A DNA stretch of 64,000 nt. Source: Geobacter sp. OR-1. Its GTDB lineage: Bacteria; Desulfobacterota; Desulfuromonadia; Geobacterales; DSM-12255. A program made the translations under genes and the position numbers. A model generated the notes under the pieces. It was not told the DNA's origin and did not search any database. It was given only the letters and a program-made list of their open reading frames with translations. Each line of letters opens with the position of its first letter. Position 1 is the stretch's first letter. Location of the stretch: NCBI RefSeq assembly GCF_000813145.1, contig NZ_BAZF01000012.1:62001-126000 (forward strand). Direction: 5' to 3'. Of the stretch, positions 1-8,710 are shown piece by piece.

Positions 1-172
1 CCTTTGCCATGTCGGCACCGACTGCCAGATAGGAGAGCTTCTCGGCACCTGCTGCTTCAACCACGGCCATGTGGGTGCGGTCATTCCAGGCAGATGCCTG
101 ACCTGCAGTTACCACCAACAAGATGAGTTGAATGATGACAACTGAATAGCGAGTGAAATATGAAATATTCAT
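1..172 (-). CDS. Secreted S1/P1-nuclease- or phospholipase C-like protein (N-terminal fragment)
   Basis: Only the first 57 codons are in the window; the gene runs off the left edge. The start is ATG at 172-170. The protein opens with a Sec-type signal peptide: a basic patch near FTRYS, a long hydrophobic core (VVIIQLILLVV) and a likely cleavage site after GQASA. The mature end would begin WNDRTH. A mature N-terminal Trp followed by a nearby His is the usual zinc-ligand arrangement of the S1/P1 nuclease and zinc-dependent phospholipase C families, so a periplasmic or secreted zinc hydrolase is a reasonable inference. Catalytic residues further along cannot be seen. The next gene on this strand, the flavoprotein, ends 14 bases upstream, so the two may be co-transcribed. 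Confidence 0.6.
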   Translation of the reverse strand, partial: MNISYFTRYSVVIIQLILLVVTAGQASAWNDRTHMAVVEAAGAEKLSYLAVGADMAK

Positions 173-185
173 GAACTCTCCGGAT

Positions 186-863
186 TCAAACTTTTTGGTT
201 TCTCTTTTTCTGCCAGTATCCCCGCTCGAACACCCAGTACTCCTGCATGAAGTCAACAAGACCTGACATCCTCTCCCTGAACGCATCATGGAACAGCTTC
301 TGATCGGGGAACTCACGCTTATCAGCAATACTCTGGCAAAGGTCTCGACCGAGGGCATGGGCTTTTTCAAACAGAACAGGCTCGTCCGGGAACAGTCTGA
401 CTCCGATCATTGGTGAGCCAACGCCACCAACAGATGTAGCGCCAAGCGTATTTGCAAAGCGGTTCATGTAACTGATGACCTCTTCGTCCTCGCCCCCGCC
501 GGATGTCTCGACCATTGCCGCATACTTCCCTTCCAGAGCCATGCAGTGAATAAGTCCGTTGCAGCGGTCAAACAGCGCTTTCATCTGGGCGGTGACACTG
601 AAAATATAGTTCGGACTGGCCAGAATGAAGCCATCGCAGGCAAGGAGTTTCTCCTTGATCGCTTCGTAGTCGTCCTTGATGGAGCAGATGCCTGTGGAGT
701 GACAAACATCGCATCCCACACAAGGCTGGACCTTCATTGCCGAAAGCGAGATGATTTCCTCTTCAGCTCCGTACTCTCTGACTCCCGTCAGAACCTCTTC
801 CAGGAGTCTGCCGGTATTACCTTTCATTCCGCGTGGGCTGGCGATTATGGCCAGAATTTTCAT
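186..863 (-). CDS. Flavodoxin-fold NAD(P)H-dependent FMN reductase / iron-sulfur flavoprotein
   Basis: A 225-residue cytoplasmic flavoprotein of the NADPH-dependent FMN reductase family, expected to bind FMN and pass electrons to an unknown acceptor. The N-terminus is the flavodoxin-like strand and phosphate loop (ILAIIASPRG..GNTGRLLEEV). Residues 47-65 hold a cysteine cluster (CVGCDVCHSTGIC), as in iron-sulfur flavoproteins that bind a 4Fe-4S cluster. The segment FILASPNYIFSVTAQMKALFDR is the usual second FMN-contact region. The start at 863 follows a purine-rich GGAGGA ribosome site. It lies 15 bases from the LolA-like gene upstream on the same strand. The substrate cannot be told from sequence. 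Confidence 0.85.
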   Translation of the reverse strand: MKILAIIASPRGMKGNTGRLLEEVLTGVREYGAEEEIISLSAMKVQPCVGCDVCHSTGICSIKDDYEAIKEKLLACDGFILASPNYIFSVTAQMKALFDRCNGLIHCMALEGKYAAMVETSGGGEDEEVISYMNRFANTLGATSVGGVGSPMIGVRLFPDEPVLFEKAHALGRDLCQSIADKREFPDQKLFHDAFRERMSGLVDFMQEYWVFERGYWQKKRNQKV

Positions 864-878
864 GGTTGTGATCCTCCT

Positions 879-1622
879 CTATTTGGGACTGGGAGAAAAT
901 TTCTCTTTCGGAATATCGCTATTGATCTGAATGTCAGAGAGAGTAATGACCGACAGTTTCATCTCGCCTGCATAGTTTACGAGTCGATAGGGGAACATTA
1001 CTGTGCCGACCCGCCTGAAATCCTCATAGTCGGTTGACAGCTCGCTGGAACCCATCCCCATGTCGAAATCTGAAGCCACTCTGACGATCAGATGCTTCTC
1101 TGGATCGATGAACACCCTCAGTTTCGGAGCGCCTTTGAGATCAATAAGCAGCAGGTCATACAGTTTGCCTTTGTACTCATTCTTCCCCGCATACGACATG
1201 GAATAACTCATGTCGGCAAGCCCCATAGGCAGGTCGAGGTAACTGTACTGGTAGATCATCGACTGGAGCGTCACGGGCCGCGCTTCTTTCAGAGATTCAG
1301 GACTCCCCTGCCACCCCTTTGCCCCATCAAGGATTCTTGCTTCGCCCCCTTGATCAGGCATGATCTCTATCCGGAGTTTTTGCGGTCGTGCATAGTAGCG
1401 GGCGTAATCACCCTGCTTGTCTTTCATAAAATCGGAAATAGTTCCTTTTGCGGTCACTGACTTCACTTTTCCCACGGCATCTTTCCCACCATAGGCATCA
1501 AGAACTGATGTAATAACTTTCTTCAGTTGCTCAGATGGTACTTCGTCAGCAAAACTGACAGCAGGAGAGCATATCAGTGCTAATATGAGCAAGAGAGCTG
1601 ATTTCACTACAAATGTTTGCAT
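879..1622 (-). CDS. LolA-like periplasmic lipoprotein-carrier family protein
   Basis: A 247-residue protein with a clear signal peptide (SALLLILALICSPAVSFA) and an all-beta-looking mature region. The pattern of an early helix (LKKVITSVLDAYGG), the phrase VKSVTAKGTI, and repeated short beta segments ending in a substrate-dependent correlation of lipid and anchor residues resembles outer-membrane lipoprotein-sorting proteins (LolA/LolB fold) common in deltaproteobacteria. A role in carrying lipoproteins or sensing hydrophobic ligands in the periplasm follows from the family; the real cargo is unknown. It is not the single housekeeping lolA by any mark I can see. The start ATG at 1622 is followed at once by the hydrophobic leader. 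Confidence 0.65.
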   Translation of the reverse strand: MQTFVVKSALLLILALICSPAVSFADEVPSEQLKKVITSVLDAYGGKDAVGKVKSVTAKGTISDFMKDKQGDYARYYARPQKLRIEIMPDQGGEARILDGAKGWQGSPESLKEARPVTLQSMIYQYSYLDLPMGLADMSYSMSYAGKNEYKGKLYDLLLIDLKGAPKLRVFIDPEKHLIVRVASDFDMGMGSSELSTDYEDFRRVGTVMFPYRLVNYAGEMKLSVITLSDIQINSDIPKEKFSPSPK

Positions 1623-1637
1623 ATGAACCTCGTAATA

Positions 1638-1931
1638 TTATTTATTAACGACAATGTTGCAGCTGTTCGTTGACAGGTCAAACACGACCTTCGCTTTCTT
1701 CTGCTGCAACTGCCGGAGTACCTGTTCGATTTTGTCTTCAAGCGTGTAGCAAGAAACTCCAAGCTCTTCCCATTCCCTGGTAACGAACTCCGCTATCAGG
1801 GAGTGGAGAACTTCAGGGCTGATTCGGTCATACGGTACGTCAACACCGTCTTCATGATAGTCGCTCTGACTCTTTGGCTGATACCCCTTTTCAGGAACTA
1901 TTTCAACATCAACATATTTCGACAATTTCAT
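1638..1931 (-). CDS. UPF0270 (YheU-like) family protein
   Basis: A small acidic cytoplasmic protein of about 97 residues. The C-terminal two thirds (VPYDRISPEVLHSLIAEFVTRE, then LEDKIEQVLRQLQQKKAKVVFD) match the pattern of the YheU/UPF0270 family of E. coli, whose function is not known. I chose the ATG at 1931, which overlaps the end of the Gre-like gene by 23 bases; a TTG nine codons upstream is possible. The N-terminal extension of about 25 residues before VPYDRI is longer than in YheU. Overlap with the Gre-like gene suggests translational coupling. Confidence 0.75.
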   Translation of the reverse strand: MKLSKYVDVEIVPEKGYQPKSQSDYHEDGVDVPYDRISPEVLHSLIAEFVTREWEELGVSCYTLEDKIEQVLRQLQQKKAKVVFDLSTNSCNIVVNK

Positions 1932-2400
1932 ACTCCGTTCGGCTGTTTCCGGTTTCAATCTCTACTGCATCGCCAACAGTCTTGCCGAGGAGTTCCCTCC
2001 CCAGTGGCGATCCCGGGGTTATGACGACAATCTCCTGGTCCTGGTATTCTATTTTCAATCCCCCTTCGATCGGGCAGATGAACAGTGTCCTCTGTTTACC
2101 GTCAGGATCTTCAAGAGTTACAAGTGAGGTCAGTCGTACGGTTTCGACATTCGACCCATGCGGTTTCAGCTGCCGGTATATCTCTATGGACTTTCTGAGT
2201 TCATGAGCCCGGTTGGCCTGCCCCTGGGCAACATAAGAAGCTTCAAGTGCGAGAGTATCGTATTTGTTATCCGGCTGATTCTCTTCGTGGGTTGAGGCTT
2301 CGTGGGCTGTTTTCGCTGCGGTGAAGAGCACATCGAGATCGTGAGATAGCTGCGCGATGATCTTCTTGAGAAGCTCTGCCTTTACAATCCGTTCAGTCAT
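1909..2400 (-). CDS. GreA/GreB-family transcription elongation factor-like protein
   Basis: A 163-residue protein in two parts. The N-terminal half is a predicted antiparallel coiled coil with an acidic tip region (HEENQPDNKYDTLALEASYVA), and the C-terminal half is the Gre C-terminal FKBP-like domain (VVITPGSPLGRELLGKTVGD). Gre proteins insert the coiled coil into the RNA polymerase secondary channel and stimulate RNA cleavage. This variant group has a diverged tip, so cleavage-factor activity is uncertain and it may instead modulate polymerase, like Rnk or DksA. It lies directly against the zinc-ribbon gene upstream (2401) and overlaps UPF0270 downstream. Confidence 0.8.
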   Translation of the reverse strand: MTERIVKAELLKKIIAQLSHDLDVLFTAAKTAHEASTHEENQPDNKYDTLALEASYVAQGQANRAHELRKSIEIYRQLKPHGSNVETVRLTSLVTLEDPDGKQRTLFICPIEGGLKIEYQDQEIVVITPGSPLGRELLGKTVGDAVEIETGNSRTEYEIVEIC

Positions 2401-2970
2401 CTACTGGAACCCGGCAACCTGTGCCTGGTACATGGTGACCTGCACAAAACGAACGGCAAACTCCTTCGAGCACTTTGAACAGTTCATAAAAAACGGTTTG
2501 CCGCTCTTTCCCTTCTCAAGGGGGATATCATGGCGAACATGGCAGTAAGGACAGTTTGCAACAACAGGTGGATGAGCAGCAGGTTTCGCTTCACTTTTTC
2601 GTTTCGGTTTGGCTCCCGGAAGCGGTGCAGTAACTTTCAATTCAGGAACTGTTTCCTCTTGTTGCTTCTCCATATCTGATGCCTCCGTTTTCTTGCGCTC
2701 ACGTTTCGGTTTTTGTGGTAGTGGTGCCGGCTCAGTCTCTGTGAATGAAACAGCCGGTACTGGAACCTCTCCTTTAAGAGCCAGTTTCCATGATGCTGGC
2801 AGCGATGAGTTTGAAAAACGTAGCGGTTTACCAGCCCTGGTTTGCGCAGCCCCACCTTCAACTACGTAATACCGGTCACGGTAGTGTACCAGCTGCTGCA
2901 CACCAATCACCGCAGCTATTGTTCCGGAGCAGTGTCTGTTTTCCAGCCAGAAGGTTATAGGTTCATTCAT
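2401..2970 (-). CDS. Conserved hypothetical protein with C-terminal zinc ribbon
   Basis: A 189-residue protein without a function I can name. Residues 1-70 form a compact beta-rich domain. Residues 75-135 are a proline-, lysine- and glutamate-rich linker that is probably disordered. The last 50 residues carry two Cys-x2-Cys pairs (CPYC and CSKC, about 24 residues apart) that look like a zinc ribbon. Such an arrangement suits a nucleic-acid or protein contact. Its start overlaps the end of the membrane methyltransferase-like gene by 8 bases, and its stop abuts the Gre-like start, so the three are likely one transcript. Confidence 0.7.
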   Translation of the reverse strand: MNEPITFWLENRHCSGTIAAVIGVQQLVHYRDRYYVVEGGAAQTRAGKPLRFSNSSLPASWKLALKGEVPVPAVSFTETEPAPLPQKPKRERKKTEASDMEKQQEETVPELKVTAPLPGAKPKRKSEAKPAAHPPVVANCPYCHVRHDIPLEKGKSGKPFFMNCSKCSKEFAVRFVQVTMYQAQVAGFQ

Positions 2971-3568
2971 CTACTTTACCCTTTCGTATTCCAATAATAC
3001 CACGTGGGATGAACCGGGGCACATGCCGGCAGTAATTTCGATACTCGTTTCCGAACCGCTCGGTCAGTTCTCGTTCTTCAAAAAGTACTACAATCCGGAT
3101 GCCGACCAGCCATAGCAGTGCTGCAGCGTATCCGGCAGGATAGTTGGCGACAAGTGCGTAACCGATAAGGGCAAGATCCATCTGCAGGTAGCGGGGGTGA
3201 CGCACCCGGCTGTACATACCGGAAGTGATGAGATGGCCAACACCGGTCACTTCGGGAAGTCCAACAAGAACCGGGATTGGAAGTTCGGAAGCCAGCAGTT
3301 TACGCAACCACCCTGATAGCGCCAGGAGTATCGCACCGATAGAAACAAGAAACCAGTTTGTTCCCCACTCGGTCTGCAGGAGAACTCCACGAAGCAGGAA
3401 CATGCCGGACATGATAAGCAGCAGGACGCTGCAGGTGACCCAGTAGGTAAAGGATTTACCCTTTCTCCTCCAATAGCGGGCGAAGGGGTGAATCATCAGC
3501 CAGAAGACGATGGCGCCGGGTATGGCGACTGTAAGCATGACTGCTATTACGTAGCGAATGATATTCAT
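2963..3568 (-). CDS. Isoprenylcysteine carboxyl methyltransferase (ICMT)-like membrane protein
   Basis: A 201-residue integral membrane protein with about five hydrophobic segments. The C-terminal half has the hallmark region of the ICMT/PEMT family: GMYSRVRHPRYLQM, then FEERELTERFGNEYRNYCRHVPRFIPR. These are the S-adenosylmethionine-binding and active-site pieces of small-molecule or lipid methyltransferases. In bacteria the substrate is rarely known, so phospholipid or isoprenoid methylation are options. It is close to a glycosyltransferase gene upstream (14-base gap), consistent with envelope work. Confidence 0.8.
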   Translation of the reverse strand: MNIIRYVIAVMLTVAIPGAIVFWLMIHPFARYWRRKGKSFTYWVTCSVLLLIMSGMFLLRGVLLQTEWGTNWFLVSIGAILLALSGWLRKLLASELPIPVLVGLPEVTGVGHLITSGMYSRVRHPRYLQMDLALIGYALVANYPAGYAAALLWLVGIRIVVLFEERELTERFGNEYRNYCRHVPRFIPRGIIGIRKGKVDE

Positions 3569-3581
3569 GTATCTCAGCTCG

Positions 3582-4733
3582 TCAGACTCGATTTCCCTTC
3601 AATTCCTTAAGCGAGTAGAACGTGCCTCTCCATTGTATTCCACCCTGTGAAAGGTTAAGAACCATCGTCCTGAGGAGTATCCAAACAAAGAGGAGAGTGG
3701 AAAGCGGGAACCCTACAGCATACCATCGCTTTGAGGCATGAAACGTTGCGCAGTCTGCAAAGAGTACGGTAAGGAGCAGTACTGTAAATATGTAGATTGA
3801 GCGGGTGATGCCGCAGGTCAAAAAGATTGCGAGATATGGCCAGATTGTGGCTAAAAGGTGAAAGATGACCCCGAAGAGTGCCAGTGAGATGCGGTAATCG
3901 CACCCCGAGAAGGCGTTTTTCTCAAGCCCCCTGATAACCTCACCCAGAGAGGAGTACCATTCGACGCTGAGGAAATCCGGACCATATGCCACATCTGACC
4001 TGAATCCCCCCTTTTTGATGATCTTCCCCAGTTTAATGTCATCGTCCGGACGAAGTCTTATGGCTTCATGGCCACCGACTGCCTTGTAGGCATCCCGGCT
4101 GACCATATTGAATGCTCCGATCCCCGTATGATAGGAGCTTTTCGGGTCTCGTGCCTTCCAGGGACGGGCAAAGATGGAAAAAAAGATAATGAAGGATGCC
4201 CCGAACATCTGCAGGAAGGTGGTGGGCATGGTCATTGATGGGGATACCGCTAGATGATGGATCTCTCGCTCCAGAAAAAAGTGTACTGCACGGGAAAGAA
4301 CAGTCGGCTCCATAATGATGTCGGCATCAGTGAACAGGAGAATTTCGCCGTTAGATTCGGATGCCCCTCGCCAGAGAGCATGGTTTTTCCCGAGCCATCC
4401 TGACGGCAGATCTGAGAGGTGAATTACGCGCAATCGAGAATCATGTTTATCCATTTCATCGAGAATAGACCCGGTGTCATCGTCGGAACGGTCGTCCACT
4501 ACGATCAGTTCATAATCAGGGTAGTTGAGTGATAAGAGCGACTGTATGGCTGAACGGATGTTACGCGATTCATTGCGGGCTGCGACGATGACTGATACCG
4601 GTGGGACTACGTTAGGGAGTTCTGGAGTTACGTCCCTCAGGGCCCGGATGGTTCTGTTGCCATACATGATGTCGATGGCAAATATAAACCAGACGATAAA
4701 GGTGACAAGTGCAAGCCAGGCGAGCGGGGTCAA
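3582..4733 (-). CDS. Family 2 glycosyltransferase, membrane anchored
   Basis: A 383-residue GT-A fold glycosyltransferase. It starts with a transmembrane helix (LAWLALVTFIVWFIFAI), followed by the nucleotide-sugar domain: VSVIVAARNES near residue 47, VVDDRSDDDTG near 80 and the metal-binding LLFTDADI near 133. The C-terminal 110 residues form three or more membrane helices. This build is shared with hopanoid- and carotenoid-type glycosyltransferases (HpnI/CrtQ-like) and beta-glycan synthases. The nucleotide-sugar donor and acceptor cannot be told. The ROK kinase start lies upstream, with the two genes one base apart. Confidence 0.85.
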   Translation of the reverse strand: MTPLAWLALVTFIVWFIFAIDIMYGNRTIRALRDVTPELPNVVPPVSVIVAARNESRNIRSAIQSLLSLNYPDYELIVVDDRSDDDTGSILDEMDKHDSRLRVIHLSDLPSGWLGKNHALWRGASESNGEILLFTDADIIMEPTVLSRAVHFFLEREIHHLAVSPSMTMPTTFLQMFGASFIIFFSIFARPWKARDPKSSYHTGIGAFNMVSRDAYKAVGGHEAIRLRPDDDIKLGKIIKKGGFRSDVAYGPDFLSVEWYSSLGEVIRGLEKNAFSGCDYRISLALFGVIFHLLATIWPYLAIFLTCGITRSIYIFTVLLLTVLFADCATFHASKRWYAVGFPLSTLLFVWILLRTMVLNLSQGGIQWRGTFYSLKELKGNRV

Positions 4734-4734
4734 G

Positions 4735-5655
4735 TCACAACACCTGTCCCCCCTGCCCTATCCATGCGGCACCAAACACTCCGGCTGAATCTCCGAGACG
4801 GTTCTTAAGGATCGGGGTACGCAGATGATCGTGGAAAACGTAATTTTTGACCCTCTCAATGCCCTCTGAATAGATTTCATCGATATTAGATAGTCCTCCC
4901 CCTAATACGACAACATCGGGGTCTAGTATGGAAATGAGGCCTCCCAGGCAGCGTCCGAAATCATCCAGGAAACGATTGAAAGTTTTCAGGCAACGAGGCT
5001 CTCCGGTTCGGGCATGCGAAACAATCGCGTCCATCGATATATTCTGCCCGTATTCCCTGAAAAAGGCAGCTTCAACACCCGATCCGCTGATAAGTGTCTC
5101 AACACAGCCTTGATTACCGCAATAGCAGGGTGCCCCTTGAGGATCAACAGAGTAATGTCCCCATTCTCCTGCTATTCTATGAGGCCCTTCGCGCACGACT
5201 CCATCGATAGAGAGTCCACCGCCGCAGCCTGTTCCCATGATGACTCCGAAAACCAGATTGCCCCCCTCCCCTGCTCCGGCTCGGCATTCTGCCAGCGTGA
5301 AGCAGTCGGCGTCGTTGCGAACCTTGACCGGTCTGCTTAACAATCGCTCGATGTCGGCCTTGAGAGGGTGGCCGATCAGGCAGGTAGAGTTGGCGTTACG
5401 AACAAAACCGGTCTTTTCATCCACAGATCCGGGTATTCCGATGCCGACAGTGTAGGGAGCATCCGTGCTAAGTCGAGAAGCAGCATGGTTTATCATCTCC
5501 ACTACAGAGTTCACAATGGCTTCATACCCATCATGGCGGGGTGTGGGCTTGCGTTCACGGAACAGGACTGTATCATCAACGGAAAGGAGTATTGATTCAG
5601 TCTTGGTGCCGCCGAGGTCGATTCCTATTGCAGGTAGTGCCTGGGATATATTCAT
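4735..5655 (-). CDS. ROK-family sugar kinase
   Basis: A 306-residue cytosolic ROK kinase, expected to phosphorylate a hexose such as glucose, fructose or N-acetylglucosamine with ATP. Seen motifs: phosphate-1 loop GIDLGGTKTESI near the N-terminus, GIGIPGSVDEKTG near residue 80, the ATP-binding GVIMGTGCGGGL, and the ROK zinc motif with CYCGNQGC. No DNA-binding domain is present, so it is a kinase and not a ROK repressor. I chose ATG at 5655, just after the TGA of the exonuclease gene, with a GGAAGAG ribosome site inside the end of that gene; a longer reading frame overlaps the neighbour and is less likely. Confidence 0.88.
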   Translation of the reverse strand: MNISQALPAIGIDLGGTKTESILLSVDDTVLFRERKPTPRHDGYEAIVNSVVEMINHAASRLSTDAPYTVGIGIPGSVDEKTGFVRNANSTCLIGHPLKADIERLLSRPVKVRNDADCFTLAECRAGAGEGGNLVFGVIMGTGCGGGLSIDGVVREGPHRIAGEWGHYSVDPQGAPCYCGNQGCVETLISGSGVEAAFFREYGQNISMDAIVSHARTGEPRCLKTFNRFLDDFGRCLGGLISILDPDVVVLGGGLSNIDEIYSEGIERVKNYVFHDHLRTPILKNRLGDSAGVFGAAWIGQGGQVL

Positions 5656-5656
5656 A

Positions 5657-6568
5657 TCACTCTTCCCGAACAGAAAAACGTGACACGGCATCAATCCGCT
5701 TGATAACAACATGCTTGGTGTTGCCACCGGGGTAGATTTCCTTGGCCAGGAATTTCAGCTCTTTCTGCTCATCTTCCTCTGAAACGACAGTCCACCATGC
5801 CTTGACACCTCCGCGTGAACCGTCACTCCATCGGTATCCACGCTCTTTCAGGATATCCTTGGTTTCAAAAGGTGAGCCTACGGCGATTATTCTGGAGGTC
5901 GATTCAAATGCTTTATCCAGAAGGGTCTTGAAAACAGGGGCATTGCTTACAGGAAGCGTTCCGAGCAGCAGGCCCAAAACCCCTTCGGCGTCTTCCAATG
6001 CTCGATGGGCATTGATGCAGTGCCCGCCGCATTTGAGCAGAACGAACTCCAGAGAGCGTGATTTGATCCGTTCGGCATCCCAGTTGATCTGCGATACGGA
6101 ACAGGCCCATGGAAGCTTTATAAATGCCGGGAAGCGTTTCTCAACAAACCGTCGGTCGAAACCGGCATTGTGAGCAATGACCAGGCTTGCCTTGCTGGCA
6201 AGAATATTCACCTGCTCATCGGCAAATTCCTGATTGGCAACCATCTCATCGGTAATACCGGTGATTTCTGTTATCTCTTTCGACAGCGGCATTCCGGGAT
6301 CTTCAAACCCCGAATAGCGGTCAGTGATCCTGATGATTTCACCTGTATCGGGATTGTATTCAAAGGCGACAATGCCGAGTTCGATCACCTTGTCTGCTGA
6401 CGGATTCAAACCCGTTGTCTCGGTATCAAGACAGAGGGCAATCTTTGCGTTGGGAGAAGTTCTACGGGTAAAACGAGGATCGGTTTCCAGATTCAATCGG
6501 CGTAGTACAACGTAATCACCGGTAGAATGGAGCGCTGAAATGGCAATCTCAATTTCTAGTGGATTCAT
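5657..6568 (-). CDS. DnaQ-like 3'-5' exonuclease with extra C-terminal domain
   Basis: A 303-residue DEDD exonuclease. Motif Exo I is CLDTETTGLNP near residue 46, Exo II lies around VIAHNAGFDRRF near 132, and the third block contains NAHRALEDAEGVLGLL near 180. The last 90 residues (from about FKTLLDKAFESTSRI) form a separate domain rich in aromatic and charged residues (RGYRWSDGSRGGVKAWW) often found after DnaQ-like nucleases in plasmids and phages. A role in DNA repair or replication proofreading is inferred. It is the last gene before the replication origin and reads away from it. Confidence 0.85.
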   Translation of the reverse strand: MNPLEIEIAISALHSTGDYVVLRRLNLETDPRFTRRTSPNAKIALCLDTETTGLNPSADKVIELGIVAFEYNPDTGEIIRITDRYSGFEDPGMPLSKEITEITGITDEMVANQEFADEQVNILASKASLVIAHNAGFDRRFVEKRFPAFIKLPWACSVSQINWDAERIKSRSLEFVLLKCGGHCINAHRALEDAEGVLGLLLGTLPVSNAPVFKTLLDKAFESTSRIIAVGSPFETKDILKERGYRWSDGSRGGVKAWWTVVSEEDEQKELKFLAKEIYPGGNTKHVVIKRIDAVSRFSVREE

Positions 6569-7548
6569 TTCATTCCTTCATTAGCTAACTTACTGGTGTC
6601 ATTGCTTATTTTGGGTATATATCTATTGAATACAATTATTCTGATTTTGGTTTTGATTTTATAAGAGATAAAAATTGTACGTAACCTTTTATACCTTATT
6701 TCCTTTTAAAACCCTTTAAAACCCTTAACGCTCTGTAGACCATTGACAATAGCCACTTTACAGACATTATCGTCCGCGATAAGTCGTTAAATCAACCGCG
6801 ATAGGTCTAATATCATCCTTGCTAAGTCTAAATTCCGTCCACGTAAGGTCGAAGAACCATCCATGTAAAGTCTTATGAACATCCGTGATAGGTCGAATGC
6901 GTAGATCACACATGAAATCCAGCTTTAACACAGTTCCCCCCCCTTCGTTCTTTAAGTGGATATTCTGAAAGACGAATTGCCATTATTGATGTTTAAGATA
7001 TTGCAGACATCCATCCATGATAGGTCGAACCCATAACTTTGTGCTCTACTTTAAATAAATTGCTTAAATAATTGAATTATAAGTTGACATTATTCGTAGC
7101 CATCCACGATAAGTCGAATATGGTAAAGACAATCTATCCGCGTTAGGTCGAATGCAATGCATGTTTAACATCCGTGATAAGTCGAAGAGAATGAACAAAT
7201 ATATCCGTGCAAAGTCGATAACATGAGCGTATTTATCCATCCGTGCTAGGTCGAATGACGTTCAGTTGTCAAAATCTGAAATATTAGTGGCTTCGCCCAA
7301 CTGTTTATCCGCGCTAGGTCGAATTGCCGATATCTCAAAAGAACATAAAATCCTTGGATACGTATCATGCTGATATCAGATATTAAAAAAAACGTGCTGA
7401 TATATTAAAGTACAAATTTTAGGTTTTGTCATCGAGGATTCGACGTATCGCGGATAGTGAAAACATCCGTGATGGGTCGAACATAGAGGCCTGGTTGAGT
7501 AATCACTTGCCTGAAGATGGGGAGGGAATTTCGAGGCATAAGAAGAAG
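6569..7548. other. Putative plasmid replication origin (oriV) with iterons, no genes
   Basis: A non-coding 980-base stretch between the exonuclease gene and the end of the initiator gene. It contains the iteron array (see the repeat entry) and AT-rich blocks, notably 6600-6720, 7030-7100 and 7330-7440, which could serve as unwinding elements. Two short copies of AAAACCCTT sit at about 6704-6726. I found no exact DnaA box. The arrangement of iterons next to a TrfA/RepA-like gene and parA is the standard build of theta-replicating plasmids, so calling this an origin is well supported, though the firing point is unknown. Confidence 0.8.
6773..7481. repeat. Iteron array, consensus ATCCGYGATAGGTCGAA
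   Basis: Fourteen direct copies of a 17-bp repeat on the plus strand, near 6773, 6795, 6815, 6837, 6859, 6881, 7013, 7102, 7136, 7170, 7203, 7239, 7307 and 7465, plus one inverted copy at 7439-7455. Six copies at the left are tightly spaced at about 22 bases (two helical turns); the others are 33-130 bases apart. The 3' part (RGTCGAA) is best conserved, while the left copies 1-5 are more degenerate. The inverted copy faces the last direct copy 9 bases apart. Iterons bind the Rep protein and control copy number in this plasmid class. Confidence 0.9.
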
Positions 7549-8616
7549 TCAGGTGATGGCTTTCTTTTTTGCTGAAGATAATGGCTTGCTTTGTCGCACA
7601 ATAGTTACGTGATCTCCTTCAATTCGACTCTCTTTAGTAAGCACATTGAGTTTAACAAGTTCTCCAACAGATTTCTTGAGGCGTTCCCGGAGTTTAGCTT
7701 TAGGTAGCGTCATATCCAGGTTTAGGGCAGCCGATATTGTCATAAGAGGTCCGTACCAGCAGTCGTCCCGGTGAGACTGCATAAAACGGAAAAGTGCTTT
7801 TGCAATTGGTGAATTGATCTGACTTCTCATCTGAGCATCAATCATTGTAACTTCACCAGCTGCGTAAGCTTCATAAAAATAGGGATTTATTGTTACTGTG
7901 AACTCTCCTGTATCATGGTCATATTCACCCCCCATGATGAGATTTTTGAATGTGGTTTTTTTAGGGATTTTTTTCTTCCCTTCTTGACGGTTTGTTGTTA
8001 GGTCAAAACGAGCGCTAGTCATAAGCTTAAATGCACTCAGAGCATCTTCATAATGATTTTTACCTGGTTTATTTATTCCTTTCATTTTAAGAAGTTGCAG
8101 AAGTGATCCTCTGTAAGTGTATGTTGTCTGTCCATCGACCTCAGTTTTAATTCTGTTATTGGCTTCGTTGAGAAGAGCCAGAAGAATAATAAGCATATCT
8201 TCTTCATACACACTGAGTTTTGGTCCGCTGTATTTAATTGATCCCCAGGCATGATCGGCGATTATCATATCGCGGATATATTCCCGCGTTGACATCTCTT
8301 GCTTTGACATAGGGAAGAATGGAGACGTTCTGGTAAGTTCAGTTGGTAACGGGGAAAGGGGTAATTTCAGCTGCTCTGGAGTACCAGCCCCTTCTATTAC
8401 AGCCTTGCGAATTTCCTTCGCCTGTTTTTTTGCCTGGGCAGGGATTTCATCTTGTCTATCCTGCATTGCAGATTTCATTTTCAGTAAAGTCAGCGCCATG
8501 TCTTCAGGAATATTTTGCAGATGTCCCCGGTCTTCTGGCGAAACTTTGTTCAGCAATTCCTGCATTATTGCAGAGACACTTTGTGGAAGGTTATCGTTGT
8601 TCGGTGTGTTAGGCAT
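7549..8616 (-). CDS. TrfA/RepA-like plasmid replication initiator
   Basis: A 355-residue protein that I take as the replication initiator binding the adjacent iterons. Residues 1-100 are a helical, charged leader. The middle and C-terminal parts look like two winged-helix domains: TSPFFPMSKQEMSTREYI followed by IKYSGPKLSVYEEDMLIILLALL is the recurring pattern of TrfA-like and related RepA initiators, and the end (PKAKLRERLKKSVGELVKLNVL) is a classic winged-helix recognition segment. The start ATG at 8616 has no visible Shine-Dalgarno sequence, suggesting weak initiation. Its 3' end faces the iterons, and parA and its partner lie upstream on the same strand. Confidence 0.8.
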   Translation of the reverse strand: MPNTPNNDNLPQSVSAIMQELLNKVSPEDRGHLQNIPEDMALTLLKMKSAMQDRQDEIPAQAKKQAKEIRKAVIEGAGTPEQLKLPLSPLPTELTRTSPFFPMSKQEMSTREYIRDMIIADHAWGSIKYSGPKLSVYEEDMLIILLALLNEANNRIKTEVDGQTTYTYRGSLLQLLKMKGINKPGKNHYEDALSAFKLMTSARFDLTTNRQEGKKKIPKKTTFKNLIMGGEYDHDTGEFTVTINPYFYEAYAAGEVTMIDAQMRSQINSPIAKALFRFMQSHRDDCWYGPLMTISAALNLDMTLPKAKLRERLKKSVGELVKLNVLTKESRIEGDHVTIVRQSKPLSSAKKKAIT

Positions 8617-8710
8617 TGAACTATATTAACGGATAAGAATCATAAATCAAGGATTAATCATCGAATCTATCTTATCAAAAGCATTACATATTACTCAATT
8701 ACCCCCTCCC

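Noticed and set aside
5657-5727. Extended start of the ROK kinase overlapping the exonuclease gene
   Set aside because: The extra 24 residues are unlike ROK proteins, and a good ribosome site precedes the ATG at 5655.
6773-7481. Repeat array considered as a CRISPR array
   Set aside because: Repeats are only 17 bp, spacing is irregular (5 to over 100 bases), no cas genes are present, and a Rep gene lies beside it.
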